A DNA stretch of 64,000 nucleotides from NCBI GenBank assembly GCA_012274445.1, contig JAAROD010000090.1, forward strand, positions 248,001 to 312,000, in the 5' to 3' direction. This DNA is from Sclerotiophoma versabilis (lineage: Eukaryota > Ascomycota > Dothideomycetes > Pleosporales > Didymellaceae). Below the pieces are notes generated by a model. The model saw only the letters and a list, made by a program, of their open reading frames with translations. It did no database searches and was not told where the DNA came from. Below, piece by piece: positions 1-12,888 of the stretch. The position numbers and the translations under genes were made by a program. How positions within the stretch are numbered: position 1 is the stretch's first letter; each line of letters starts with the position of its first letter.

Positions 1-2099
1 ATAGTAGTATTATATAGAAGAAAAGAAAATAAAGAGTAATTAGAGCTTCTAAGATATATTCTATAAGCTCTTTCTAAGTATATAAACAGATCTACTATTC
101 TTAGAAAGCTAGGCTTATAACTATAATAGAGCTTATAGAACTTTACTTAGATATATAATAAAAAGTTAAAAAAAGTAACTAAGAGATTTAAAAGATATAT
201 AAAAGCTAAACTAGTATACTTATAGCTATACTAATAAAAATAACTAGAAAACTATAGAAATTAAGTAGATAGATAGCTTATATAGAGTACTAACTAGTAT
301 AGTAAAAGTAATAGTAAGAGGCTCTACCTACTATAAGTATTCTAATATTACTTAGATTAGATAATAAAATAGTATAGTAAAGTATTAAATACTTACTCTT
401 ACTATTATAAATTATATATAGAGCTAATTAGAGTTACTTAGCCTAGGCACCTACCTATAGTAGCTATATAAGCGTTTAGGTAGGCTACTAAGTACTAAAA
501 AAGAAGATAAAAGTATAAATAAGTAAGATATTATATAATAAGACGCTTATAAAGTACTTACTAGTTAGTCTTAGGTTATATTAGAACCTATTTTTACTTC
601 TAGAGTATCTAGAATAAGAGCTAAATACTTAAGAAAAGTTAAAAGAGCTTTTAAAAGATAAATACTTAAATTAAGCCTTAGAATAAAGAAATAAGTACTT
701 TATAAGTAGGTATATCTAGGTATAAATACCTAAAGAGTATATTATATAATAAAGTATATAGACTACTACTATAGAGCTTTTTTTTTTACTTCTATACTCT
801 AATTAGGTTACTATAGTACTTAACTAATAAGCAGCTCTATAAAAGCTTAAAGGCTTACTTAATAAGGTTATAAGACTAAGTAGGTTTCTAGAAGCTTATA
901 AGCTTATTAGGTAAAATTATATAACTTCTAAAATCTTTTTATATATAATTAATATTTTAGATATAAATTAAATAGTACTAATTAAATACTATTAATTACC
1001 TAAGTATAGTTCTATAAGCTCTATTATAGAAAGCCTTTAAAATAGATACTATATGTATAGTAAGCTTAGCTAGTAAGCTACTAGAAATCTATATAGAATA
1101 ATATAAAAAAATAGGTTTACTATTTTCTAACTAAATACCTAAAATAGATTAGTTAAGTATAAGTAGAAATGCTTTTAATAAAAAAAATTTAATTAGTAGC
1201 TTATAGAAAGTATACTTAAATATAAAAATAGAAGGTAAGCTAGTAGATATTAAGAATTCTAAAGATCTACTAAGACCTAGATTACTAATTATTAAATACT
1301 TTCTTAGAGAATAATATAAGTAGATAAGGTAAGTAGAAAATATATATATTAGTAAAGAACCTAAAGCCTACTAATAAGGTAAAGCTATATAGTACTAGAC
1401 TATAAGTATAATAAGCTTATAAATAATAAAAGAGTAGGCTAGTACTTTATAATAAACTTAATATAGTAATATAAGTACTTATAGCTAATTTAACTTTTAT
1501 TTAATTATAAAAAAAAATATAGAACTTAGAAAAGAAAGCTTATTACTATATATAAAATAATTATTAGTTCTACTCTAGAGAAAAAAAAGTAAGTTACCTA
1601 AATAGAGCCTCTAGTATACTATAATAAGCTCTTTTTACTACTAGAAAAGTAGAAGAATCTTACTTACTACCTATTAGGTGCTCTTTTCTATTAAGCTTAT
1701 AAGAAAGAAATAGTAACACTTATAAAAAAGAAGATATAAGTAGAAGTAGACTAATTAAGTACTTTAATTAGGCTATTAGGCCTCTTAGGCTCTATAGCCT
1801 AAAGGAACTAGAAGGTTCTCTAGGTAGGGTAATCTCTCTATATATATAGTCTCTCTCTACCTATTTACTAGTTACTAGTAAATAGTCTATAGTCTACTAA
1901 TTAACTCTATAGCTGTCTATATTATTCTATTCTATATTATAATCTTTTTCTTTAGTGCCTCTAGCCTTAGAGCCTAATATATACCTTTACTACTTAAATA
2001 GCTTTTTACTTATAAACTAAACTAAAATTAATACTTTATTAAGTATAAGGCTTAGGTTTATATATATAGAAACCTTTTAGCTAAAGATTTAATTATCTT

Positions 2100-2690
2100 A
2101 ACCTATACTTTAATACTTACTTCTAAATTATTTTAGACTATAGTAGTACTTATAGCCTAATTTAACCTAGAGCTCTATTAGCATAATATAGCTAGCGCGT
2201 TTCTTAATATAAGCTACTAGAATAAACCTTAAGTACTCTATAAGTTACTAGATAGATTTAAGAAACCTAAGTAGGTTATTCTACTATTATAAGCTCTATA
2301 TAGGCTATATAATTTACTAATTCTATAGTATAAAAAACTCTTTAGTATGCTTTAGACGCTTAATCTTATAGTATTAAAAGAAGAGCCTTACCTCTTCTAT
2401 AATACTAAGCAGAAAATAGTGCTACTCTTCTATATTAATAATATACTCCTTACCTACTATAATAATAATTAAGTAGCTACTAAACAGCTAATAAGCTTAT
2501 AAATAAGTAAATAATAAATTTAAAATTATAGAGTAGCTTAATAGTTTCTAGGCATTTAAATAATTAGGAACTAAGAGTTCTATACTATAACTCTTACGTA
2601 TAATACCTATATTAATAAGCTTACTACTAAATTAATATTATAGAGAATAAATTCTTTCTAAGTATTCTATTTCTAGTAGAAGAGCTGCTT
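2100..2690 (+). pseudogene. Ty1/copia retrotransposon reverse transcriptase, RIP-killed relic
   Basis: Read through stops, the plus strand gives a series of copia reverse-transcriptase motifs in one frame: an SAFLN block near 2195 (the usual DVxxAFLNG region), a stretch like LDRFKKPK, then VILLL-ALYRL near 2290 (the LxxALYGL block), EEPYLFYN near 2390, and FYINNILL near 2430-2453. The last sits where the catalytic FYVDDILL should be; Asp-to-Asn changes (GAY to AAY) and TAG or TAA in place of CAG, CAA or TGG codons are what G:C to A:T RIP produces. A FLGIxIIR block near 2550 and YINKLTTKL near 2610 follow, as in the copia RT/RNase H connection. The catalytic aspartates are lost and the frame is full of stops, so it is inactive. 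No integrase or gag could be recognised. Confidence 0.7.
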
Positions 2691-4936
2691 AAATATAATA
2701 GAAAAGCTTTAAAGTAAGAGATTAAATTATTTCAAGAATATATTAGATCTAAACTCTATATAGTAATTATAATCTAACTAGATAATATACCTTATAAGTA
2801 AGTAGTATATATAGGTAAGTAGTGCGCTTTTACTAAGACTATACTAAATCTAGGCTTATTACAGCCTATAATAACCTACTCTAGTACTATATAGAGTAGA
2901 ATAACCTCTAATATTACTTAGAGACCTCTTCTACTTTATTCTTATATATTTATATATTATACTCTATCTTTCTATATTATCTATAGTATAATAAGGAAAA
3001 CTTAGCCTCTTTAGTACGTAATCTCTTCTTCTACTTCTTACTATTACTATACGCCCTAAATCTCTTAAGAGTAGTTATTTACTAGCTCTCTTTAACTATA
3101 AAGGTCTCTTCTACCTTAATTTAGTTCTTTTTATATGATTTCTAGCATAAAGTAGCCTTATTTACTACTTAAAGCTTAGTAATCTTCTATTATACTAATA
3201 CTAGTTTATAAATAATTATTACTATTCTCTTTAAGACCTTCTTAAACGCCTTAACTATAGAGGTAGGTAAGCTATCTATATACCTCTAAGCTTTTATCTT
3301 TATAAGTATTAATTATAACCTAAGTTCTAGAGTATTACTAGAGGTCTATAACTACTAGAGCGCGTTATTAATAGAGAGTTATAGTAATAGAGTGCGCAGC
3401 TTTATATTAAGAGTTAATATAACCTATTCTAGGTTAAACAGAACTAGTCTAGCCTCTTAAAACTCTTCTTAAATATTACTAGAAGTAAATAAAGCCTTAA
3501 AGGCTGCTATAAAGTATAGTAGAAACTTAACCTTTATAATATAGTTAATCTAGTTCTAGATAAGGCTTTTAGCTTAGTACCTATATACCTTTCTTAAAGA
3601 GGTAAAATAATCTATATTAAGAGGCTATAGAAGGTTTAATAAGTAAGAAGGTATATAGGTAGTAATAATCTTATTATTCTTATAGTATTACTAGAATATA
3701 AGTAGGTTATAGCTCTTATAGCTATTAATAACTAGTAGATTATAAGTACTAATAGTCTGCTTCTTTATATACGTATTAAAGTACTTTAGCTAGTTTAGAC
3801 TAAGCTTATTAGTAGTTTAGCTATTATTAGAAACTCTAATTTTCTAATCTTATAGTAGGTCTTCTTTTTTATACTAGAAGGAGAAGTAGTAGCACGCCTT
3901 AAAGATAATAAAGAGTAAAATAGCCTAACTTTTAGTATTAACGCCCTATATAACTATTATCTACTTTCTATTACCTAGCTAGACTACCTTTAGCTATTCT
4001 TCTTACTCTAAAGCTATAATAACTATTTCTATTATTATAACACCTATTATAAAGCTAGCCTTATTATAGTTATAGGTATTATTATTCTAAATACTATACT
4101 TAGCTTTAATATTAGGCACTAAGCTAAACTAGCTCTAGATTACCTTAGAATTCTTATAGAGGGCTTTCTTATAGTTTTACTTTTAATTAAACTTTATTAT
4201 AAGCTCTAGTTAGCGCTTAATAAATATACTAGGCTAGTTTAGGCTAATATAGTCTAGACTATACTTAGTATATAAAGAATTAGCTTTATTAGCTATAGCT
4301 ATAAGCTAAGAGAAAAATCTTTATATAACTAGCTTAAGTATATACTTAATAATTACCTACTTCTTAGTATTAGTTAGGTTCTATAAGTTAGCTATAGTAT
4401 TAGTATATAAAGGTTATCTAGTGCGTTATTTATGTAGTATAGTTTTAGAGATATTATAGATAGCTATAGTACGTTTAATAAAGAGCTTAGATTTAATTTT
4501 AAGAGCTTAAACTATAAGCTATATCTAAGCTTCTTTCAATATATCTAGCTAGCGCTGTTATTAAGGTATTAGTAAAGAAGTAGTATTTTAGTATAGTCTT
4601 AGTAAAAGCGTACTACTTACCTATTTACTACTTACCTATAAGGTATATTACTATAAGATTTATTATATAAGCTAGATAGAGTATTATATTTTTATAGAAG
4701 CTCTAGGTATAGGCCTATTTCTAAAGTACTTTCTTAAGGTACTATAATAAAATACTATTATTACTAGTATTATTATATATAATTACTAGTAGCTTTTTAG
4801 TAACCTTATTAGATATAAGGACTTATAGTATATACTTCTTTTTCTATAGTATATTCTATATACTTTCTATAAAGTAGAAAAAATCTAGTAATACTTCTTT
4901 TAGCTACTAGTTACTATTAATATATATTAATAAGCT

Positions 4937-5213
4937 TGCAGTATAATACTTAGGTAATTAAATAATTAATTAGTGCCTATCTATCTAGACGTAATAACTG
5001 TTTATATATAAAGGAAATATTATTAGTTACGTAACTCTAGAATTAAGGTTATAGGCAGTAGTAAGTCTACTTAACTATAGTTAGCTTAACTACTAAGCTT
5101 CTTAAGGGTTAGCTATAAGCTTAGGCGCACAGGCTTATACTTTAGGTAATACCTAGCTCTAATACACTAACGCCTTACTTAGCCTAGCAGTAAGCTAGCA
5201 GCTTACTTATGCA
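4937..5213. repeat. 277-bp LTR-like direct repeat, copy A (less mutated)
   Basis: It begins TGCAGTATAATAC and ends CTTACTTATGCA, so it has the TG...CA ends typical of LTRs, with a palindromic TGCA at both termini. A second copy of identical length lies 1967 bp downstream. Nearly all differences between the two are transitions, and in almost all of them this copy keeps the C or G while copy B has T or A. Both copies are preceded by the same 12 bp (TATTAATAAGCT). I find no 5-bp target-site duplication flanking the pair, so they may be ends of one short element, two solo LTRs, or ends of different elements. Confidence 0.75.
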
Positions 5214-6903
5214 ATAATATAGTATCTCTTTATAGCTAGAAAGCTAAGATAATTAGTAGCTATCTAGCTATCTAGTATAATAGATACTTTAGTATTATTT
5301 CTAAGGTTACTAAGAAGTACTGCCTTAGCTATATTAAACTAGTGCTAGAAAAGCTAGCTAAATTTATAATAGCTAGTTAATATAGTATTTAGTCTTAGAA
5401 ACTAGATAAAGTATTAGAAGAAAGGCTACTTAACTGTCTAGAAGAACTAGTTATTCTTAATAGCTAGCTAGACTAGTTTTCTGTTAAAGGTAGGTATAGA
5501 GTAGAGTACTATTAGGTTATTTTTTAGCTGCTTAGTATTCTCTAAGAGAGAAGGCTAATTATAAATAGAAGCTATTATCTTTAAATAGGCCTAACTCTTT
5601 AGGTAGTTAAGAAGGTGTTTTATACCTATTAATATAATAGATAGGTACTAGAGTATATAGCTATAATTAAGGTAACATATATATAGATAGCTAGTAATAG
5701 TATATAAGGCTTCTTTAAATTAAGTCTATACTTAGCCTATGTAGGTAGGTAAATTCTATTATAGATTAATTAATATAGAGTTTCTACTCTACAGCCTAGT
5801 ACTCTACTATATATCTAATTCTACTAATTTAGCTTTACTCTTATTAGTAGTAGAAAGAACTAGTTATAGTTATTTAAGTAGTAGAATATAGGTTTATATT
5901 TTCTCTTTAACTATTTATAGAGTAACTAGCTTAGAGTTCTTAAGACTAGTAAAAAGATTAAGTAGAAAAGTAACCTTAGTAGCTTTATAGAGTTCTATTA
6001 GTATAATAAAAGACTATAATAAAAGGCTATTATATCTAGAGCGCTAGACTATAAAGTAAAGTAATATATATTAATAAAAGAGTAGCTACCTAGAATAGTA
6101 ATAGCTACCTCTATAGAGTAGAGGTAATAGAAGGTATAATAAGAAGGTAGAAGAGTTTATAATATACTTATATATATAATAAATAAGTATAATAATAAGA
6201 AGTAAGTAGAAAGATATTTAAGACTCTATATACCTATAAATATATCTTATATAGGTAAAGAAGAGAAAGAGAGGTAAAGTAGATATTTTAGGTTAGCTAG
6301 ATTGTTTTTATTATACTAGTAAAGAATTAGGTTTTATATAAAGTTACTTTTAATTATAACTATAAGGTAATTAGCTCTAGATAAGTACTAAGCTACTAGT
6401 TACTATTACTAGTAAGATCTATAATATTATAATCTAAGAAACCTTTAAAATCTATTTCTTCTTTCTTATTATTATTTAAGGTAGTAGCTAATTTCTCTAT
6501 AAACTACTTATCTATCTAATACTTATCTAGCTTTAACTAGTAATAAGCCTCTAGCTTAAGACTATTATTCTTAATTTTCTTTTTATACTTATTACTATTA
6601 AAGCTTTTAATAAAAGGTCTACTTTTATAAAGCTTAAGTTCTTATTTATTAAAGGTATCTAAGATAGATAGAGGCTCTACTTACCTAGTATAGTTAGTAG
6701 ATATATATAATAAAAGGCTATAATAACTTACTACTAGCTTATATTAGTAACTAGAGCTAGCTTATTAGGTAATAGCTTATTATAGAACTTTTTCTTCTCT
6801 TTTTTCTTTACTTTACTCTTAAAACTATTTATATTAAGCTTTTAGAGGCTATCTATATACTTATAGCAGAGAATCTTCTTATATATACTACTATTAATAA
6901 GCT

Positions 6904-7180
6904 TATAGTATAATACTTAGGTAATTAAATAATTAATTAGTACCTATCTATCTAGACGTAATAACTATTTATATATAAAAGAAATATTATTAGTTATATA
7001 ACTCTAGAATTAAGCTTATAGGTAGTAGTAGGTCTACTTAACTATAGTTAGCTTAACTACTAAGCTTCTTAAGAGTTAGCTATAAGCTTAGGCGCACAGG
7101 CTTATACTTTAGGTAATACCTAGCTCTAATATACTAATACCTTACTTAGCCTAGTAGTAAGCTAGCAGCTTACTTATATA
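6904..7180. repeat. 277-bp LTR-like direct repeat, copy B (more RIP-mutated)
   Basis: Co-linear with 4937-5213 without any indel. The terminal TGCA motifs have become TATA at both ends, and other changes include GTGCC to GTACC, TACGTAA to TATATAA and ACACTAACG to ATACTAATA. Only one transversion and one reverse transition stand against about fifteen C-to-T or G-to-A changes. That bias is direct evidence of RIP acting after duplication. Confidence 0.75.
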
Positions 7181-9210
7181 ATAACTACTAAGGCTATAGA
7201 TTTACTAAGCTATATAGCTAGTACTAGCTTTTAAAGTACTAGTATTCTCTAGAATATTACTAAGCTTACCTAGAGTAGCCTAATACCTTTTTATATTAAC
7301 TTTATAGTTAATATTATTCTATTTTATATAAATAGCTACTAGCTTAGTCTCTAACTACTTAGCTATAGTAGGTTAGTATAGATCTATAATAATTAAATAT
7401 AATAACTAACTACTTTTATTAGTAGAAAAGTGTTTCTTAGTAAAATTCTTCTCTACTACTTAAAGTATAGCCTTCTTTATAATGTCTGTTATAGCTATAT
7501 AATTTAGTAAGGCCTTAAGTCTTTTTTTTATTAATATTTAGTAGTATAATTAGTATTTCTAGTACTCTTAATTACTTATTCTTCTTTATTATATATGGTA
7601 TTTTAAGTTCTCTATAGTATAGTATAGCTACTATTACTAAGTTAGCTCTTATATAGTGCCTTTATATAAGTAGAGTAACCTTTTACTAAGCTATACTAAC
7701 TATAATTTAAGATAATAAAGCTAACCTTATAATCTCTAAAAGTAAAGCTCTGCTTTAGTTAGTATATACTATAATAAAGGTCTATAATATTTATATTAAT
7801 AAGGTTATTCTACTTCTTAGGCTTAAAGTAGTTAGGAATATACTATATAGTACTAGAAAATATAAACTATAAGTTAACCTTCTTATTCTTAATCTTTTAT
7901 AGGCTTAATAGGTTTATACTATAGGCTATAATAATTATATATAAAAAATTAGTTAGATAGTAGTTAGTAGTAGAATAGAAAGAAGCTACTAGTAAGGTAG
8001 TATTTATAAGCTAGTCTGTGCGCTATTATAAACAGAAATACTAGCTTATATACTATAGGCTTTACTTTATACAGGCTATAGCTTAGTTAAATTATACTAT
8101 ATTAGGCTAAAAATAGTATAGTTAGAAAGCAAATAGCTAACTTTATATACTAGTAAGTTATTATAGTTTATTATTATAGAATGTACTATAAGTTGCGTGT
8201 TTTATCTATCTATACTAATAAAAATATAGTAGTTATATATACTAGCTAGTAAAGTATATATTAGCTATAGATATAGATATTATATAAGAATATAAATAGA
8301 GTTATTTAATAGTATATATTTAACTTAGTATAGTTATATATTATTATAGTTTAAGCGCTATACTATACTATAAATAGTTAGTAGTTTATAATACTAGCTA
8401 CTTTATATTACTCTATACCTTAGTATAATATTATACTAGGTATAGTAAATACTCTTACCTATACTAAGTACTTAATACTAACTAACTACTACCTTATATA
8501 CTATAACTATACTATAATATAGCCTATACTAAGTAGACTACCTACCTAAAGCTACTACTATATAGGCTACTTACTACTAAGGCTACTTATAAGTCTATAG
8601 GTAGTAAGACTATACCTAAGCTAAAGTACTACTATAAGACTAGTAGTAAGTTATTATATATATTTATTATATATAAATACTAATACTACTTAGTTATTAC
8701 TCTATAAAAGATTTAATAATACTAGTATAGTTTTAAGCTTCTTATCTATAAGCTACTATTTACTTATCTAGTTTATAAGCTTCTTACTTAAGTTTAGAAC
8801 TTTCTTCTAAATAGGCTCTACTATTCTATTTCTAGCTATATTAATTATATTTAGGCTGCTACTTTAGAGGCTCTATAGAACGTAGTTAAGGCTTTTATTA
8901 TTAGATATATAGAAGGTATAGAATTAATCTAAAGTTATAAACATATACTAATAGTTTTAGACTATAATAGTAATATAATCTATACTAAGAGAGTTACTAT
9001 TTAGTAGAAGATCTTATTCTTAGCTCTATACTACTATAAGAGATTTAGTATATATAGTATATAGATAAGTAGTAAAGAGATACCTAGGTATAATACTAGT
9101 AAATAAACTATTTAGATATACCTAATTAATACTAATACTATAATAACTTTCTATAATAATTAGAGTTTATCTTAAGTATGTTTTTTTAAATTAAGATATA
9201 ATAACTAAGC

Positions 9211-9380
9211 TTACCTAACCTCTACCTACGCTAGTACTACTTCTACCTAACCTACACCTACGCTAGAAGTACTCTAACCTAACCTATACCTACTTAGTAG
9301 CTACTAGTATAAGTAGAGGTTAAGGTTAAGTAGAGGTAGGTTATATAACCTACCTAACCTCTACCTAACCTCTACCTATT
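9211..9380. repeat. CTAACC/CTACC-rich low-order repeat
   Basis: A 170-bp patch of short imperfect units such as CTAACCTCTACCTA, with an inverted partner (TAGAGGTTAAGGTTAAGTAG) around 9305. It stands out from the surrounding TpA-rich DNA by its CC/GG dinucleotides. It resembles degenerate telomere-like or subtelomeric sequence, or the edge of a transposon, but is not a clean TTAGGG array. Confidence 0.4.
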
Positions 9381-9390
9381 TACTAGCCTA

Positions 9391-9440
9391 TAGTTAGCTA
9401 CTTAATTACTATACTACTTTATCTATATAGAATTTTAATA
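9391..9440. repeat. RIP-mutated copy of a 50-bp segment present at 10092-10141
   Basis: Aligned without gaps to 10092-10141, the 50 bases differ at about ten positions, of which eight are C-to-T or G-to-A in this copy (for example TACGCTGCTTC against TATACTACTTT). The upstream copy inside the island is mutated; the downstream copy outside it is not. Confidence 0.6.
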
Positions 9441-9890
9441 GCTATAGTCTCTTTATTTATTTTAAGGTTATTATTAATATAGTTTTATAATAAGTTAGAG
9501 TTACTAGAAGTAGTATAGAAATCTAAAGTAGTATTTATTTTAAAAGGTATTTAAAGTATCATGGTTATATTTTTAAGTAAAGCTTATAAGTACTAGTTCT
9601 ATTAGTTTTTAGGTATAAACAGCGCGTAGTAGAATAAGTTAGGTTATTACCTAGTAAAATACTATAATAATAAAAAGTAATAAAAAGTAGTATAGAGTAG
9701 ACTATCTAGCTTAAAGGTTAGGTTAAGATTCTAAAGATAAACTTAATTAACTAAGTTAACTATAATACTATAAAAGTAGTATTTCTACTAACTATATACT
9801 TAAGATATCTTATAGTATAGTATAGTATTCTACTAAGTTCTATAGAGAGCCTTATAGTATTTATAGAATTCTATAGGAACTATAGGATAT

Positions 9891-10650
9891 TACGTAATAT
9901 TCTATTATCGCGTCTTATACTCTTAGCCTAGGGCCTGTGTAGAGTTTGTAAGACATTACGTAACCCTAGACCTAGCGTTCCGCTGATCTAGGCCTGTTAT
10001 TGGTGATAAGTTACCGTCCCCGCGTGCTATCTTCTGAGATCGTAACAGGAAGATCCTTTCTAACTGTGCCCCTAGTCCTAGGTAAGAGTTCTAGTTGGCT
10101 ACTTAATTACTACGCTGCTTCCTCTATGTAGGATCGTAACAATTACTCTTATTACTAGAAGATAAGACTGTAGAACTGTTCTCTTTTGCAAGCGCTTTCT
10201 AACAAACTATTTGAGAACTATTTTAGATTTGTAGTTAGTAAGATTTCTACATCTGAGACCTGGCGTTACAATATCTGATTTTGGATTTTAATGTCCAACC
10301 GCTGGGTGCTAATCGTTACACTTATTTGGACCCGTCTTAATATTGTAAAAAAGTCTGTGCTTTAATAGCTAGTGCAATACTTGGACTTATTACAAATGAG
10401 CTACTTGACCCTGCTATCGTTCGATATTCAACTGCGTTAATTGTGACTGATGCTAATCAGAAATCGGTGATTGCGTAGAGGTGGCAAGCTCGGAAGGAGA
10501 AGGCGAGGTTGTAACCGAAGTTTACCGAGCTAGGGTTGTATCAAGTGCGCATCCATGAACGCGTCTTATTCACGTTTCCGCGCGATGTGCGACTTGCACA
10601 TTCCTAATTGCTATTTTTTCGATCTGTATGTTGACGCAACGTAAATATAC
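9891..10650. other. Island border with an un-RIPed transposon fragment; no gene
   Basis: Composition returns to normal over less than 100 bp. The stretch contains a possible short solo LTR at 9995-10141 with TGTTA...TAACA ends, whose last 50 bp are the unmutated partner of 9391-9440. No coding region is recognisable. Confidence 0.45.
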
Positions 10651-12888
10651 ATGAGAATGCAAGCAGGCAACGAAGACGCTGCTCCCTGCGGAGCTTATCG
10701 CTCGAAGAGGGCTCGCTACGCGTCACGAGCATGGTAAATACCTTTATCCTGCCAGATTAGGCACTGCTGATCCTCAAAAGTAAGGAGTGCAAGCGGCGAA
10801 AAGTCAGGTGCGATGGTAGGCTTCCTTGCGCTCGATGCTCAGGGCAATCTTTCACCTGCACATACGCAATGCCAACCCAACAAACACCACAAAAGCAGAC
10901 GCACGTAGATCCATCACCCGAACCAGCTGAGCTGACCTGCATCCGTTTAGAAAGGGAGTTACAACCAGACGTCGTTGCCGCAATGGTCGTGTAGATCAAC
11001 TTCATCCGACAGATCGGGAAGATGCTGCTTCAAATGCGAGAGCTTCAGAGCTTCCCTGCGCTGACATTGCAGTCTTACCACGAACTGAAGCGACCAATAG
11101 GAACTCTGAAATCTCCTTGCATCAGTCTCCATTAGAGTTCTCCTTGGACGCCGCCGACTTCAGTGGCCCTACGTCTACGGAATACACTTTCAATGCAGTA
11201 AACGGTAAGCTTCGAGCCATGGGTATGCAGTCAGCAATACCAGACAAGCATCGAGGCCCTAGTTTACCGCCAACTTCATCTGGCCGCCTGGCGCAGTACG
11301 GCCCGTTCATGAAGCTGCTTACCATGGATCCTCTGTGGGACATGACAAGAGAAGACACCCATGTATTGATTGACGACTGGTGCGAGGGCCTTGGTAGTAT
11401 TTATCCCATACTTGGTCGACAGACGATATTGGACACTGCGAACAAGATATTTGACGCCCTTGATCAAGCCAGATCAGAAGGTCTAAGAGAAACAGGGGGT
11501 TCTGTTGCCGAAGCTCTTTTCGATCATGATACGAACAAGCTGAAGATTGTGCTTGCTATTGGAATCACCAAAGAGGCTGGCGGACGGGAGCATCAGGCAC
11601 AGAGATTGTTTCAGAGCACGTCTGAAGCAGTAGAGGGTCTGATCTGGAATCCAGAAGGCATTCATGGCATACAACTTCTCTTCCTAGTAGTAAGCGTTAC
11701 ATAGCGCTGCAGCTGAGATTGTGGGTACTGACTATACAGGCTATGTACCATTACCATTTGAACGAAGAAGTCCGGACCGGCAGGTGTATAGCTTTTGCAG
11801 CCCGCCTCTGCCTCGAGGCAGGCTTACATCGTCGAGCAATGCTGGAGAAGATCTTTCCGGGCACAGCGCAATGCATCGATGCGTTGCAGGCCTTCTGGGC
11901 TGTCTACATGCTCGAAAGGCGACTTAGTTTGGGACAAGGTATTCCATTCTCGATCCAAGATTCATACATCGATCGATCGATCTCCACAATCGATCATGCG
12001 AATCCGTTGCTTATGTCATTGTTGCAATGGACGCGGCTTGCAGGCAAGACATGGCATGCATTGAATCATCAAAGTGTAAAGACGTACGAGTCAAAAATCG
12101 ACGAAATCAACTTCCTTGACCACGAGATCATGGAGTGGTATGAAAAACTTCCCAAAGCGTTTCAATTGAGGGACAGCGCCTTGTGGACTCTTCACCCACC
12201 GACATACTACCATTCAGTCTTTTACGTTCGAGAGGCTCACCTTCGGAACCTCATTCATCGCCCCATTCTGCAGCTTCCAGTTAAGGCTGACCAGCACGAG
12301 CCAATACTGCTCAAAGCCATTGCAATATCGAAAGACACAGTCCGCACACTGTTCCGTCTCAATGAACAAACCTCTTTGATCCGCACTCATCCAATGTTTT
12401 TCCAACAACTCCTCCTGACAGCATTTGGCAACCTGTTACTCGCAGTCGTTAATACTAGTCCAAGGATCCGGAAGAGTACGAGGGAAGAGTTCGATATGTT
12501 CCTGCAACTATTCCAGTTACTGAGTTGGGAATGTGCTGCATTGCGACATACATGGCATCGTCTCCATGGACTGCGAGACTTGCATTCTAAGCTTGGTCAC
12601 TCTGAGAATTACACACAGACACCACGGCCGAGCGAATCAGATGCTACCGTCAGGGGGAACGTAGAGGACACTCTTTCCTTCGATGATATCTTCCCAAATG
12701 TTGATCTGTTTTCGACACATGCGAACACGGCTGATACGATTGATCAATCAAATATCGAGGCTGAACAGCAAAACCCAAGCTACATCCCTGAGGGATTTGT
12801 CGATTTGGAAACCCTCTTCGACGTCCCTTTCCTGAGCTATCCGAACTTTGGAGAGCCGCGCGAGGATGAATCTAGGAAGTCAGAGTAG
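10651..12888 (+). CDS. Zn2Cys6 transcription factor with fungal-specific regulatory domain
   Basis: Predicted nuclear regulator. Exon 1 (10651-10733) ends in TG and joins across a 47-nt intron (10734-10780) to T-AAG-GAG-TGC, restoring the first cysteine of a perfect binuclear cluster, C-x2-C-x6-C-x5-C-x2-C-x6-C, with the basic run KRRKVR. A further intron between about 10905 (GTAGAT donor) and 10955 moves the frame; its acceptor is uncertain. Open frame then runs to 11689, a 50-nt intron (GTAAGC...CTGAC...CAG, 11690-11739) follows, and the last exon 11740-12888 carries the Fungal_trans core (GRCIAFAARLCLEAGLHR, then FWAVYMLERRLSLGQGIPFSI). The total is roughly 690 residues, normal for the family. 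Target genes are unknown. It starts only about 760 bp from the RIP island yet looks intact; without the introns it would be mistaken for a broken gene. Confidence 0.75.

Larger units (their letters stand above)
1..9890. repeat. AT-rich, RIP-mutated transposon island
   Basis: About 9.9 kb with extreme TpA richness and almost no CpA or TpG: the first 300 bases contain one CA and no TG. No reading frame of 60 codons exists on either strand from 1 to about 10,650. This is the expected signature of repeat-induced point mutation, which converts CpA to TpA in duplicated DNA before meiosis. Within it I recognise a copia-type reverse transcriptase relic (about 2100-2690) and two LTR-like repeats (4937-5213 and 6904-7180); the rest is probably nested transposon remains that I cannot classify. 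The block ends sharply near 9890, where normal composition and CG-containing words return. Confidence 0.9.

Noticed and set aside
1..9890. Mitochondrial or centromeric AT-rich DNA
   Set aside because: The near absence of CA/TG with retained CC, CT and some CG, and a recognisable copia relic, points to RIP of transposons; centromere function cannot be judged from sequence alone.
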